DNA of 64,000 nt from an uncultured Hellea sp. (lineage in GTDB: Bacteria; Pseudomonadota; Alphaproteobacteria; Caulobacterales; Maricaulaceae): NCBI GenBank assembly GCA_938007935.1, contig CALLMD010000001.1, positions 210,413 through 274,412 of the forward strand, in the 5' to 3' direction. The position numbers and the translations under genes were made by a program. This document shows, piece after piece, positions 7,174 through 16,401 of the stretch; position 1 is the first letter of the stretch, and every line of letters starts with the position of its first letter. The notes under the pieces were generated by a model. That model was not told where the DNA came from. It saw nothing but the letters and a program-made list of their open reading frames with translations, and made no database searches.

Positions 7174-8139
7174 TTAATGGACACCGCCGCCTATTGCGAA
7201 GACGATGTAAACAAAGGCGAAAAGGAATAACCACACCACATCGACAAAATGCCAGTACCACGCCGCAGCTTCAAAACCGAAATGCTTCTCTGGCTTAAAG
7301 CCGCCCTTCATAAGGCGTGCCCAACAGACAAAGAGGAAGATCGTTCCGATAAGAACATGCAGCCCGTGAAAGCCTGTGGCCATAAAGAAGGCTGAGCCAT
7401 AAGCATCATTACCAATCCAGGCTTCATGCCCAGTTTCACGTAAGTGATAGAGCTCGGCATATTCGATGAGCTGAAGGAAAGTGAACAAAACACCCAGTGC
7501 GATTGTGAGGAATAAGCCCCATTTCGCGCCTTTACGGTCCCCATGCATCAAAGCATGATGGGCCCAGGTCACGGTTGTTCCTGAGAGCAAAAGAATAAGT
7601 GTGTTCATCAGCGGTAGGTGCCACGCATTTACCGATGTTACGCCAGGCGCCATTGAATCGGCATAGCCCGCTGCATTTTCTAAAATATCAGGATTCCATG
7701 TCGCGCGGACCTTATGGAAAAGGCCAAGTTCAAAGAACATCCAGAACCAACCGACAAAGAACATAGCTTCTTGCATGATAAACATGATCATGCCGTAGCG
7801 CAGGCCAATATCAACAACAGGTGTGTGATCACCCGCTTCGGATTCGCGGGCAACATCGCGCCACCAGCCATACATGACATAGGCCGCCATTAAAGAGCCG
7901 AGCAAAAGAAGTATCCACCCCCCATTGACAGAACCGTCACCTGTCATAGTTGACTTGAGGCTATCGAGCCCATTGGCGAAGAAAAACTCCATCATGGGGC
8001 TCTCGCCCGTACGGTCAACAAGGCCAGCAAAGAAAACAACCATGCCAAGGCCCCATATCATACAGGCGACGCCAGATAGAAACGGCCAAGGGCTTGGCGG
8101 TATCAAATGATAGTCATGTTCTACAGCGTGTCCTGCCAT
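7174..8139 (-). CDS. ctaE: Cytochrome c oxidase subunit III
   Basis: A 321-residue polytopic subunit III of the aa3 oxidase with seven predicted membrane spans. Typical sequences are HDYHLIPPSPWPFLSG at the start, MFFVGWFWMFFELGLFH, the WAHHALM helix, and the C-terminal AAAWYWHFVDVVWLFLF. The family binds phospholipid and protects subunit I from turnover inactivation. It lies between ctaG and surf1, as expected, with no DUF983 gene between it and surf1. Confidence 0.96.
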   Translation of the reverse strand: MAGHAVEHDYHLIPPSPWPFLSGVACMIWGLGMVVFFAGLVDRTGESPMMEFFFANGLDSLKSTMTGDGSVNGGWILLLLGSLMAAYVMYGWWRDVARESEAGDHTPVVDIGLRYGMIMFIMQEAMFFVGWFWMFFELGLFHKVRATWNPDILENAAGYADSMAPGVTSVNAWHLPLMNTLILLLSGTTVTWAHHALMHGDRKGAKWGLFLTIALGVLFTFLQLIEYAELYHLRETGHEAWIGNDAYGSAFFMATGFHGLHVLIGTIFLFVCWARLMKGGFKPEKHFGFEAAAWYWHFVDVVWLFLFAFVYIVFAIGGGVH

Positions 8140-8204
8140 GGTATCCTCATATTAGACTAAAGCGTCAGTGTGCCCGCTATAAACAAGCTCTTAGCTTCCT
8201 GCAA

Positions 8205-8801
8205 TTAATTTACGGCATCGCGGCGCAAGGTCGCATCTGCCTTTTCTTGGGGTGTTGACGTTGAGTGCGTGACCTCAATCGTCGGGTTTTCAACTTCGAA
8301 AAAAGTATAAGATAAGGTGATATCCTTAACATCAGCTAAGCGCTTTTCATCATCGAGTTGCGGATCAACGAAGAAAAGAACGGGCATCGACATCTCTTCA
8401 CCCGGCTGAATGAGCTGTTCGGTAAAACAAAAACATTCCGTTTTAATAAAATAGGGCGCGGCTTTTATGGGCGTGACGTTAAAAGTCGCCGTACCAACAA
8501 TAGGACGGTTAGAACGGTTTTTAACCTTGTAATAAGCCAAGCCGCTTTGACCAAGCTGCACTGTCATTTTACGCTGCTCAGGTTCAAAGTCCCAAGGCAG
8601 GTCTTTAACGTTAGAGTCAAAGCTGACCGTGACTTTACGGTCCAAAATTTCAGAGAGGTTTTCGTCAGCTGTCCGCGTTGTACCACCATAACCCGTGACT
8701 TTACAAAATGTGTCATAAAGGGGTTTGGACGCGAAACCGAGCGCAAGCATCGCCAAGCCAATGCCAATAAGAGTAAATAGAGTTTTGCGGTTAGACGCCA
8801 C
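8205..8801 (-). CDS. ctaG: Cytochrome c oxidase assembly protein CtaG (Cox11)
   Basis: A 198-residue Cox11-type copper chaperone that inserts CuB into oxidase subunit I. One N-terminal transmembrane helix (about residues 9-29) is followed by a periplasmic immunoglobulin-like domain. The copper-binding pair is visible as ECFCFTEQLI (about 121-130), and PVLFFVDPQL is the conserved strand after it. The start is GTG at 8801, overlapping the 3' end of the 54-aa membrane gene by 11 bases. Confidence 0.95.
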   Translation of the reverse strand: MASNRKTLFTLIGIGLAMLALGFASKPLYDTFCKVTGYGGTTRTADENLSEILDRKVTVSFDSNVKDLPWDFEPEQRKMTVQLGQSGLAYYKVKNRSNRPIVGTATFNVTPIKAAPYFIKTECFCFTEQLIQPGEEMSMPVLFFVDPQLDDEKRLADVKDITLSYTFFEVENPTIEVTHSTSTPQEKADATLRRDAVN

Positions 8802-8955
8802 TGGGAATTACCCCTTTAGAGACCATGGTCACAAACACAAAAATCATAAAGAGCGCCAAAGATAGCGCAATCGCGACATTGCGCTTATTACGGGCTTTCA
8901 GCTCTTCCGGTGTTGGCTGGTGAAAATCTTTTGGTTTATCGCGATACTCGGCCAT
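8791..8955 (-). CDS. Small single-pass membrane protein of the cox operon (CoxF-like)
   Basis: A 54-residue ORF from ATG at 8955 to TAA at 8791. A charged N-terminus (MAEYRDKPKDFHQPTPEELK) is followed by RNKR and one transmembrane helix (NVAIALSLALFMIFVFVTMV). Alphaproteobacterial cox operons commonly carry such a tiny gene between ctaB and ctaG. Its ATG overlaps the ctaB stop by one base (TAATG) and its end overlaps the ctaG start, so it is tightly coupled. The role is presumably oxidase assembly or stability, by context only. Confidence 0.85.
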   Translation of the reverse strand: MAEYRDKPKDFHQPTPEELKARNKRNVAIALSLALFMIFVFVTMVSKGVIPSGV

Positions 8956-9965
8956 TATATCAAACCCTTAAGAACCGTCTCTAAAGCCATAACGCCAAAG
9001 ATGGCAAAGAGGTAGATAATTGAGAAGGCAAAGAGATTGCGCGCGGCGCGGTCACCCGATTTTACAGCATAAAGCGAAGCTTCATCGGAGCTTTCCGCGG
9101 TTTCGCCTGCGCGCGATTTCCAGACTTTAAAGGCAAGCGCCAGAAATGCGAGATTAAGGGCTATAGAAAAGACCGCAAATATAGGGCCGCCTAGGCCTGT
9201 GAAAATTGGCGCAATCGCAATCGCTGCCAAAAGAACAGAATAGGCCATAATCTGATTACGCGTTGATTTAGGGCCTTTGACATTTGGCATCATCGGAATA
9301 CCGACCTTCTCATAATCGCCCGTCTTATAAAGCGCGAGCGCCCAGAAATGCGGCGGCGTCCAGATAAAGATAATCATAAAGAGCAAAATCGAGTTAAGCG
9401 TTATATCTCCGCTCACAGCGGCCCAGCCAATCATGGGCGGGAACGCACCCGCAGCGCCGCCAATGACGATATTTTGCGGCGTACTACGCTTAAGCCACAT
9501 CGTATAAATAACCAGATAGAAAAAGATTGTGAAAGCTAGCAAAGCAGCGGCAACCATATTCGAAGCAATGTAAAGCGTCCAAATAGAGGCCACGCTAATC
9601 AACGTCCCAAACCCAAGCGCCGCACTTGGACTCATTTTACCTTGCGGAATGGGGCGCTTTTTTGTGCGGGACATCTTCGCGTCAATATCCGCGTCATACC
9701 ACATATTTAGCGCGCCAGAGGCCCCTGCCCCCGCCGCGATACAAATTATTGAGGCAATCGCCTTCCAGAGTGGCAAGACACCCGGCGCGCAAACAAGTCC
9801 CGCCCACGCGGTAAAGACCACAAGGCTCATGACACGGGGCTTCATTAGCGCAAAGAAATCCGAAGGCTGAGCCAGGCTCAAGCCAGACGGCCCAACACCT
9901 AAATTAGCGAAGGCCACATCCGAAGACGTGGCCTCAATATCAGTAATATGTGAGGAACTCGCCAT
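8955..9965 (-). CDS. ctaB: Protoheme IX farnesyltransferase (heme O synthase)
   Basis: A 336-residue UbiA-superfamily prenyltransferase that farnesylates heme B to heme O, the precursor of heme A for the aa3 oxidase. Seen: about eight or nine membrane spans, the first Asp-rich motif NMWYDADIDAKMSRTKKRP, and the second region TGDYEKVGIPMMPNVKG. A soluble N-terminal extension of about 35 residues precedes FFALMKPRVMSLVVFTAW. The ATG overlaps the ctaD stop by one base. Confidence 0.96.
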   Translation of the reverse strand: MASSSHITDIEATSSDVAFANLGVGPSGLSLAQPSDFFALMKPRVMSLVVFTAWAGLVCAPGVLPLWKAIASIICIAAGAGASGALNMWYDADIDAKMSRTKKRPIPQGKMSPSAALGFGTLISVASIWTLYIASNMVAAALLAFTIFFYLVIYTMWLKRSTPQNIVIGGAAGAFPPMIGWAAVSGDITLNSILLFMIIFIWTPPHFWALALYKTGDYEKVGIPMMPNVKGPKSTRNQIMAYSVLLAAIAIAPIFTGLGGPIFAVFSIALNLAFLALAFKVWKSRAGETAESSDEASLYAVKSGDRAARNLFAFSIIYLFAIFGVMALETVLKGLI

Positions 9966-11608
9966 TAGTGTCCGTCATCAGTGTCCTCAATACGGGGAAG
10001 CGTATTGAAAATATGAAATGGCGGCGGGGATGGCAGTGTCCACTCAAGTGTGGTTGCGCCTTCGCCCCAGTAATTCTCACTCGCTGGGCGACGACGAATA
10101 AACGCCTCAACAAGCATGGCGAAGAAGAAGAAGACCCCTGCGAGCGTGATATAGGCGCCGAAGGATGAGACTTGGTTCCAAAGCTCAAACTCTTCTGGAT
10201 AATCGATATAGCGGCGCGGCATACCATTTAGCCCGAGGAAATGCTGCGGGAAGAAAATTACATTCACGCCGATAAAGAAGAGCCAGAAGTGAGCGGCCGC
10301 AAGCCACTTATTATAAAGATAGCCCGACATCTTACCGAACCAGTAATAGAACCCGCAGAAGATACCAAAGACCGCACCCATAGACAGAACGTAATGGAAA
10401 TGGGCCACAACATAATATGTATCATGCAAAGCGACATCGACGCCCGCATTGGCCAACATAACGCCTGTCACACCGCCAACAACAAAAAGGAAGATGAAGG
10501 CTAAAGCCCACTGCATTGGAATTGTGAAACGAATAGAGCCGCCCCACATCGTCGCAAGCCATGAGAAGATTTTCACGCCAGTTGGCACGGCAATCACGAG
10601 GGTCGCCGCGAGGAAGTAAGCCTTAAGGTCAACATCCATACCGACTGTGTACATATGGTGAGCCCAAACAACGAAGCCTACAACGCCGATGGCAACCATG
10701 GCATATGCCATTCCAAGATAGCCAAAGATAGGTTTCTTGGAGAATGTCGACACAACATGAGAGACAATACCAAAGGCTGGCAAAATCATGATGTAAACTT
10801 CAGGATGACCAAAGAACCAGAAGAGATGCTGGAACATTTCCGGGTCGCCGCCCATGGCCGGGTCAAAGAATCCCGTGCCGCCATCAATACGGTCCGTGAA
10901 CAACATAAAGAGTGAGGCCGCCAAAACAGGAAGCGCCAATAAAAGCAAGAAAGCTGTTACAAGCACTGACCACGCGAAGAGCGGCATTTTGTGCATCGTC
11001 ATACCCGGCGCGCGCATGTTCAGAATTGTCGTAATGAAGTTAATCGCGCCGAAAATAGACGAAAAACCTGCCGCGAGAAGCCCTATGATGATAAAATCAA
11101 AGGCGGGCCCCGGCGCTCCAGAGGTCGAAAGCGGGGGATACATCACCCAACCACCGCCAAATCCATTGCCAGATGCACTTCCGGGGACAGCAAAGCTAAT
11201 TAGAAGACAAATCAAGGCCACAGGAAGTAACCAGAAAGACAGGTTATTCATACGCGGAAATGCCATATCTGGCGCTCCGATCATAATCGGAACAAACCAG
11301 TTACCAAAACCGCCAATAACGGCCGGCATAACCATAAAGAAAATCATGATAAGGCCGTGCATAGAGGCAAATACGTTATATTGATGGCCTGTATCAAAGA
11401 ACTGAATGCCTGGCTCAGCCAATTCCATCCGCATCATAAAGGATAGATAGCCGCCAATGAGGCCAGAAATAATACCAAAAATCAGATAAAGCGTACCAAT
11501 GTCTTTATGGTTAGTTGAGTAAAACCAACGGGCAAAAAATCCCGGCTTATCGTCATCATCATCATGCGCGCCGTAACCGCCAACTTTTCCTTCAGGGATA
11601 GCTACCAT
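9965..11608 (-). CDS. ctaD: Cytochrome c oxidase subunit I (aa3 type)
   Basis: The 547-residue catalytic subunit of the proton-pumping aa3 oxidase. Twelve membrane helices carry the low-spin heme A, heme a3 and CuB ligands: WFFGHPEVY contains the CuB His cross-linked to Tyr, HHMYTVG supplies two CuB histidines, and [15 protein letters not shown] supplies the heme ligands. [19 protein letters not shown] is the standard N-terminal signature and an acidic-His-free, Asp-rich head precedes it. Preceded by coxB on the same strand with a 10-bp gap. Confidence 0.98.
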   Translation of the reverse strand: MVAIPEGKVGGYGAHDDDDDKPGFFARWFYSTNHKDIGTLYLIFGIISGLIGGYLSFMMRMELAEPGIQFFDTGHQYNVFASMHGLIMIFFMVMPAVIGGFGNWFVPIMIGAPDMAFPRMNNLSFWLLPVALICLLISFAVPGSASGNGFGGGWVMYPPLSTSGAPGPAFDFIIIGLLAAGFSSIFGAINFITTILNMRAPGMTMHKMPLFAWSVLVTAFLLLLALPVLAASLFMLFTDRIDGGTGFFDPAMGGDPEMFQHLFWFFGHPEVYIMILPAFGIVSHVVSTFSKKPIFGYLGMAYAMVAIGVVGFVVWAHHMYTVGMDVDLKAYFLAATLVIAVPTGVKIFSWLATMWGGSIRFTIPMQWALAFIFLFVVGGVTGVMLANAGVDVALHDTYYVVAHFHYVLSMGAVFGIFCGFYYWFGKMSGYLYNKWLAAAHFWLFFIGVNVIFFPQHFLGLNGMPRRYIDYPEEFELWNQVSSFGAYITLAGVFFFFAMLVEAFIRRRPASENYWGEGATTLEWTLPSPPPFHIFNTLPRIEDTDDGH

Positions 11609-11618
11609 GATCTCTCTC

Positions 11619-12446
11619 CTACTCCTGAGCCGCTGTGGCCGTGCCGCCTAAGGCCGCGACTTTTCTAAAACTTCCGCCATTGGCAACCCAACGTTTAAAT
11701 TCATCTTTACTAACAACTTCAACTTCAATCGGCATTTTGTAATGGTTGACGCCGCAAAGCTCTGAACACTGCCCGTAATACGTGCCTTCTTTACCAGGCA
11801 GAACTTCGAACCATGTCTCGTTGATACGACCAGGAACGGCGTCCATTTTAACGCCGAAAGCTGGAACAGCAAATGAATGTAAGTTATTCGAGGAGGTCAC
11901 AAGAACCTTTATTTTGGTATCAACAGGCACAACTAGCGCAGCATCTGTTTTTAAAAGATAAAGGTCGCCAGCATCGTCTTTTTCAAGGGGATTAGAAATG
12001 AAGGCCTCAACCTGGTCTTCTAAATCTGGGTAAGCATATTCCCAGTTCCACGTATTTCCGGTCACCTTAATGGTCATTTCAGTCTCAGGCAGAGCGTCTT
12101 GCATATAGAGAAGCTTCATGGACGGGACGACCATGACAAGAAGAATGATAATTGGAACAACCGTCCAAATAACTTCAATCAAAGTGTTATGCGTTGTCTT
12201 GGACGGCACAGGGTTACGTTTCTCGCTGAAACGGAACATGATGTAACCCATTAAAACCATAACAAATAATGTGATTGCTGTGATAATCCAGAACACAAAA
12301 TTATGCAGCTTTGTCAGCTCGACCATCACCGGCGTCGCCGCATCCTGAAGCCAATACCCGCCATCTGTGGGTTTGTTGGCAAAGGCCGCCGATGTCATCG
12401 CGAAAAACGCGGCTGAAGCGGCTAAAGTTAGGCGTTTCACACCCAT
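11619..12446 (-). CDS. ctaC: Cytochrome c oxidase subunit II
   Basis: A 275-residue subunit II. A signal peptide (about 1-23) precedes two transmembrane helices (about 45-67 and 90-110) and a periplasmic cupredoxin domain. The binuclear CuA site is complete: [13 protein letters not shown] provides the first His, [14 protein letters not shown] the two Cys, Glu, His and Met. It accepts electrons from cytochrome c and passes them to subunit I. First gene of the eight-gene leftward oxidase operon, divergent from tldD across 171 bp. Confidence 0.97.
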   Translation of the reverse strand: MGVKRLTLAASAAFFAMTSAAFANKPTDGGYWLQDAATPVMVELTKLHNFVFWIITAITLFVMVLMGYIMFRFSEKRNPVPSKTTHNTLIEVIWTVVPIIILLVMVVPSMKLLYMQDALPETEMTIKVTGNTWNWEYAYPDLEDQVEAFISNPLEKDDAGDLYLLKTDAALVVPVDTKIKVLVTSSNNLHSFAVPAFGVKMDAVPGRINETWFEVLPGKEGTYYGQCSELCGVNHYKMPIEVEVVSKDEFKRWVANGGSFRKVAALGGTATAAQE

Positions 12447-12617
12447 ATCAAATCTCTTTCAATCATCAGGCAGACTCATGCCTTGGAATATATACGGCTC
12501 TATAGCGAAACAATGCGCGAAAATCAGGCGTGATTCGGCGGGCGGATTGTCGCATTGGGGCTTGTCTATCGCGCCAACAGCCTTAGATAAAGCATTCAAT
12601 TTTAAAAAGCGCCCAAT

Positions 12618-14057
12618 ATGTCCTCAAGCTCCAGACCTGATAGTCCTGATTTTGTCTTTCAAGATTGCGATTTAACCGCAGATATTGCGCAGGCCCATGT
12701 CAATGAGGTTATGCATGAGGCTGACGACGGCGAGCTTTTTATCGAACGTAGCGCCTCTGAAGGCCTCACCTTTGATGATGGCCGTCTTAGAAATGCAAGC
12801 TTTGATACGTCTCGCGGCTTTGGCCTTCGCTGTGTGGCAGGCGAAACCTCTGGCTTTGCGCAGGGAACGGAACTCACCCCCGCCGCCCTCACCCGCGCCG
12901 CATCTGCGGTGGTAATGGCGAAAGATGGATATAATGGCACGGCTGCGCCTTCGCCCAATCGTACCAACAGCCAGCTCTATCCCGATATTGACCCTATCGC
13001 GCATCCCAATTTTGGCGTCAAAGTCGAGCTTCTACAAGAAATAGACGCCTATTGCCGCGCGCTTGATAGCAGCGTTGTCCAAGTCAGCGTCACGATAAGC
13101 GGCTCAAGACGCGCCATCTCTATTCTAAGGGCTGGAGGTGAGCGCTATGATGACATTCGCCCGCTTGTCCGGCTTAATATTTCTATCACAGCAGAAAAAG
13201 ATGGCCGCCGCGAAAATGGCTATGCAGGCGCGGGCGGGCGGCAAAGCTATGATAGCTATATTGATCCTGCTTTTTGGAAACCACTAGCCCAAGAAGCCCT
13301 GCGCGGCGCGAAAGTTAATCTTGAAGCCGTGCCAGCGCCCGCGGGCCAAATGGATGTTGTGCTAGGGCCCGGCTGGCCGGGTGTTCTTTTGCACGAAGCT
13401 ATGGGGCACGGCCTTGAAGGCGATTTTATCCGCAAAGGCACCAGCGCATTTGCAGGAAAGCTTGGCGAGCAAGTTGCGGCCAAAGGTGTTACGATTGTCG
13501 ATGATGGCACATTAATCGGCAAGCGCGGCTCTCTCACCATTGACGATGAAGGCACGCCGACATCGCGCACAACCCTCATCGAGGACGGCATCCTGACGGG
13601 CTTTATGCAAGACCGCATGAATGCGCGTCTTCTGGGCGTGCCCGCCACAGGTAATGGACGGCGCGAGAGCTTTGCTCATTCCCCTATGCCGCGCATGACC
13701 AATACGTTTATGCTGGGCGGCGAGGCCGAGCCAAAGCAAATGCTCGCGGAATTAAAAGATGGTGTTTACGCAACCAATTTTGGCGGCGGCCAGGTTGATA
13801 TTACGAGCGGCAAATTCGTCTTCCAATGCACCGAAGCTTACCGCGTCAGAGACGGAAAAGTCGAAGAACCGCTCAAGGGCGTAACACTTATCGGCGACGG
13901 CCCAACAGTGCTGACCCAAATCCGCCACGTTGGAAATGATATGGCTCTCGACCCCGGCATCGGCGTCTGCGGTAAAGCCGGACAAGGCGTCCCCGTCGGC
14001 GTGGGGCAACCCAGCCTTTATGTGGAAAATCTAACCGTTGGCGGCAGCGCGGTTTAG
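12618..14057 (+). CDS. tldD: Metalloprotease TldD
   Basis: A 479-residue TldD/PmbA-family zinc metalloprotease. The active site motif HEAMGHGLEGD (about residues 259-269) matches the family's HExxxH. TldD normally works with a PmbA/TldE partner to cut unfolded peptides, such as CcdA antitoxin and microcin precursors in E. coli; no tldE is in this window. The N-terminal GRLRNASFDTSRGFGLRCV and the C-terminal GIGVCGKAGQGVPVGVGQPS are also typical. Transcribed away from the cox operon. Confidence 0.95.
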   Translation: MSSSSRPDSPDFVFQDCDLTADIAQAHVNEVMHEADDGELFIERSASEGLTFDDGRLRNASFDTSRGFGLRCVAGETSGFAQGTELTPAALTRAASAVVMAKDGYNGTAAPSPNRTNSQLYPDIDPIAHPNFGVKVELLQEIDAYCRALDSSVVQVSVTISGSRRAISILRAGGERYDDIRPLVRLNISITAEKDGRRENGYAGAGGRQSYDSYIDPAFWKPLAQEALRGAKVNLEAVPAPAGQMDVVLGPGWPGVLLHEAMGHGLEGDFIRKGTSAFAGKLGEQVAAKGVTIVDDGTLIGKRGSLTIDDEGTPTSRTTLIEDGILTGFMQDRMNARLLGVPATGNGRRESFAHSPMPRMTNTFMLGGEAEPKQMLAELKDGVYATNFGGGQVDITSGKFVFQCTEAYRVRDGKVEEPLKGVTLIGDGPTVLTQIRHVGNDMALDPGIGVCGKAGQGVPVGVGQPSLYVENLTVGGSAV

Positions 14058-14079
14058 TTCCTCAAGAGGTTAAAGGCAA

Positions 14080-14103
14080 TTTACCCAAAATTCATAATGA
14101 ATC
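14080..14103. promoter_or_regulatory. Shared 24-bp motif, copy 2
   Basis: Copy 2 of the motif at 1649-1672 (22 of 24 identical): TTTACCCAA, then the palindrome ATTCATAATGAAT plus C, again forming a GAATC (GANTC) site. It sits between tldD and the 35-residue Flp-like ORF at 14206. Just before it, GTTAA-AGGCAAT-TTAC is one base off a CtrA box (TTAA-N7-TTAA). Confidence 0.5.
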
Positions 14104-14205
14104 AAAATTAGGAGATTCAGCCCCTAATCCTAAGAACATGTTCAGCTTTAACCGCTATATTTAGCCTGTGGAGCCTCAGATTAGAGGCAGTTTGGGAGAT
14201 GTTAG

Positions 14206-14313
14206 ATGAAGGATTTGTTAGACACTCAGCCTAGTTCAAGTCATATTGAATATGGAATTATATTAGCACAAATCGCCATTGCAGTGATGATAGGCGCGGC
14301 TTTTTTCGGATAA
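14206..14313 (+). CDS. Flp-type pilin-like microprotein (35 aa)
   Basis: A 35-residue ORF with GGGAG 8 nt before its ATG. The sequence HIEYGIILAQIAIAVMIGAA copies the processing-site and hydrophobic-helix pattern of Flp/Fap type IVb pilins (xEYGLIAALIAVAII), with Glu at position 2 of the helix. It lacks the usual Gly just before the hydrophobic segment and the longer C-terminus, so it may be a minimal pseudopilin or a simple one-helix membrane peptide. No tad/cpa genes are in the window. The stop touches the convergent holC stop, leaving no gap. Confidence 0.55.
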   Translation: MKDLLDTQPSSSHIEYGIILAQIAIAVMIGAAFFG

Positions 14314-14757
14314 CTAAGCCTTTTTATCCCAGCCGCCCCGCTCATTTTGCTGATAATAGGCGAGCGTGGCCTCGGTGGTTTTGAGCGTTTTCCAGCGCTT
14401 TCGCTCGCGGGCAACGTCACTGTCTGAGCGTCCATTTATCATAATCATGCAGCGCTCAACGCCGTCCATATCTTTAATCTCGGCGCCATCTATTAGAAAC
14501 ACCGCCTGATGCCCCATAGCTGTTTCCGTGGACGCACTCAACGTTATGGGCTGTTGATCAGAGAGCGGTTCATCATCACGCCCATGGGGCAAAAAACTAT
14601 CCTCCCGGTAACTCCAGAGAAACTCATCCATGGATGCGAGCTTATCCGTTGGCAGCTTAACTAAAGCACGCCAACCTTTTTCGCGGGTCTTTTCCAAAAG
14701 GCCAGGCAGAATACCCTCAACTGTCGCGGCTTCGAGATGGTAAAACCAATATTCCAT
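14314..14757 (-). CDS. holC: DNA polymerase III subunit chi
   Basis: A 147-residue HolC homologue. Chi links the clamp-loader complex (through psi) to single-stranded-DNA-binding protein. Seen: the N-terminal EYWFYHLEAATVEGILPGLLE, REKGWRALVKLPT, the DEFLWSYREDSFLPHG helix that carries the typical W-F-LPH pattern, and PITLSAS. It follows pepA by 8 bp on the same strand, an arrangement conserved in many proteobacteria. Confidence 0.93.
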   Translation of the reverse strand: MEYWFYHLEAATVEGILPGLLEKTREKGWRALVKLPTDKLASMDEFLWSYREDSFLPHGRDDEPLSDQQPITLSASTETAMGHQAVFLIDGAEIKDMDGVERCMIMINGRSDSDVARERKRWKTLKTTEATLAYYQQNERGGWDKKA

Positions 14758-14765
14758 TAGGCTTA

Positions 14766-16250
14766 TTATTTGCCCTCGAAATTATCGGCTATCCATCGGT
14801 TGAGCAGTCTTGCGCCAAAACCCGTGCCAAAAGTTGTCTCTCGCGGATCATGACGATTTGACGGTTTCATCGCAGTCCCTGCCACATCAATATGCGCCCA
14901 TGGAATCCCTTTACCGACGAAGCGCTGCAGGAATTGTCCCGCCGTAATCGAACCCGCCAGACGCCCGCCAATATTTTTCATATCCGCATTCGGGCTATCC
15001 AAAAGCTTGTCATATTCGGGGCCCAAAGGCAGACGCCATGTTTTCTCTTTCGTTGTCTCAGAGGCATCAGCGATTTGCTTGGCTAATTTATCATTATTAG
15101 AAAATACCCCAGCATGTTCTGTGCCCAATGCAACGAGAATCGCGCCCGTCAATGTTGCGAGATTGATCATCGCTTTGGGCTTAATTTTCGTCGAGGCATA
15201 ATGCAGACAATCGGCAAGAACCAAGCGGCCTTCCGCATCCGTATTTTGAACTTCAATTGTCTGGCCGGACATAGAGGTAATAATATCGCCAGGTAGAACA
15301 GCGTTCCCATCAGGCATATTCTCAACTAAGCCAACAATCCCCACAACATTGGCTTTGGCTTTACGCGCCGCCAATCCACACATCGCGCCGACAACGGCGG
15401 CAGAGCCCCCCATATCGCCCTTCATATCCCACATATTTGCGCCGGGTTTCAAAGAAATACCGCCCGTATCAAAGGTCACCCCCTTGCCGATAAGACAAGC
15501 GGGTTTATCGCCTTTTTTACCGCCATTCCACGTCATGATAACCATTTGGGATTCGCGCACAGAGCCTTGCCCGACACATAAAAGGGAATTCATCCCCAAG
15601 GTCTTCATGCGTTTTTCCCCCAGCACTTGGACTTTAAGACCGAGTTTCTCAAGCTTTTTAATACGCGCTGCATAGGCTTTGGGATAAATTACATTTGGCG
15701 GCTCATTGACTAGATCGCGCGCCAATATCGTACCATCGCAGACAGGCCCATGATAATTATTATAACTTGCCCGCGCCTTCGTAGGTTTATCATAAGCAAT
15801 TTTCAGTTTTTTTAGACTAGGTTTTTTACTCACGGGGAGTTTTGTCCGGTAATTATCAAATCTATAAGCGGCTAGCCGCGCTCCAACAGCGGCGCGCGCG
15901 GCTTGATCAGGTGTAAATCCAAGACCGCCAAGGTGAAGTGTAAGCTCACTTTCTCCGTTCATAAGGAGAGATTTGGTGACCTTTGCGCCAAACATTTCGG
16001 CATCAAAATCATCCCCTGTGCCAATACCCCAAGCCATAAGCCGATTAACTTTTGAGCCCGCAGGCGCAAAAATAGAGAAATTCTTACCCTTATCGCCTTT
16101 GAAGTTCGCAGCCTTCGCAGCAGCCTTAAACTGACCCTTGCTTGCAGCAACATAATCAGCTGCCCCGCCACCTGTTTTGAGACCGTTTTTGACGGCTATA
16201 ACGGCAATGCCGGACGTTACGGGTGTGTCTGCGATAAAACTAACTTTCAC
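14766..16250 (-). CDS. pepA: Leucyl aminopeptidase (M17)
   Basis: A 494-residue cytosolic M17 aminopeptidase that removes N-terminal residues from peptides using two metal ions. The family signature NTDAEGRL is present at about residues 336-343, and KGVTFDTGGISLKPGANMWDMKGDMGG carries the metal-binding Lys and Asp residues in two parts. The N-terminal macro-like domain occupies about residues 1-160. Length fits the family. Cotranscribed with holC; divergent from lptF over 151 bp. Confidence 0.96.
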   Translation of the reverse strand: MKVSFIADTPVTSGIAVIAVKNGLKTGGGAADYVAASKGQFKAAAKAANFKGDKGKNFSIFAPAGSKVNRLMAWGIGTGDDFDAEMFGAKVTKSLLMNGESELTLHLGGLGFTPDQAARAAVGARLAAYRFDNYRTKLPVSKKPSLKKLKIAYDKPTKARASYNNYHGPVCDGTILARDLVNEPPNVIYPKAYAARIKKLEKLGLKVQVLGEKRMKTLGMNSLLCVGQGSVRESQMVIMTWNGGKKGDKPACLIGKGVTFDTGGISLKPGANMWDMKGDMGGSAAVVGAMCGLAARKAKANVVGIVGLVENMPDGNAVLPGDIITSMSGQTIEVQNTDAEGRLVLADCLHYASTKIKPKAMINLATLTGAILVALGTEHAGVFSNNDKLAKQIADASETTKEKTWRLPLGPEYDKLLDSPNADMKNIGGRLAGSITAGQFLQRFVGKGIPWAHIDVAGTAMKPSNRHDPRETTFGTGFGARLLNRWIADNFEGK

Positions 16251-16401
16251 GGAAAGCTCCTGATTTTTATATTTATGATTCTAATTATTTATGTTGAGGT
16301 TATTTCATATCTTTGCGGTGGTAAACAACCCCGCAGCGTAATAGAAGTCTAAAAGCAATAGCGCTAGCGACTAACGAACAAATGAGAAAGGAAATTGGGC
16401 T

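Noticed and set aside
10854..11384. 176-codon ORF on the plus strand inside ctaD
   Set aside because: Antisense of a conserved oxidase gene, no ribosome site, no family pattern.
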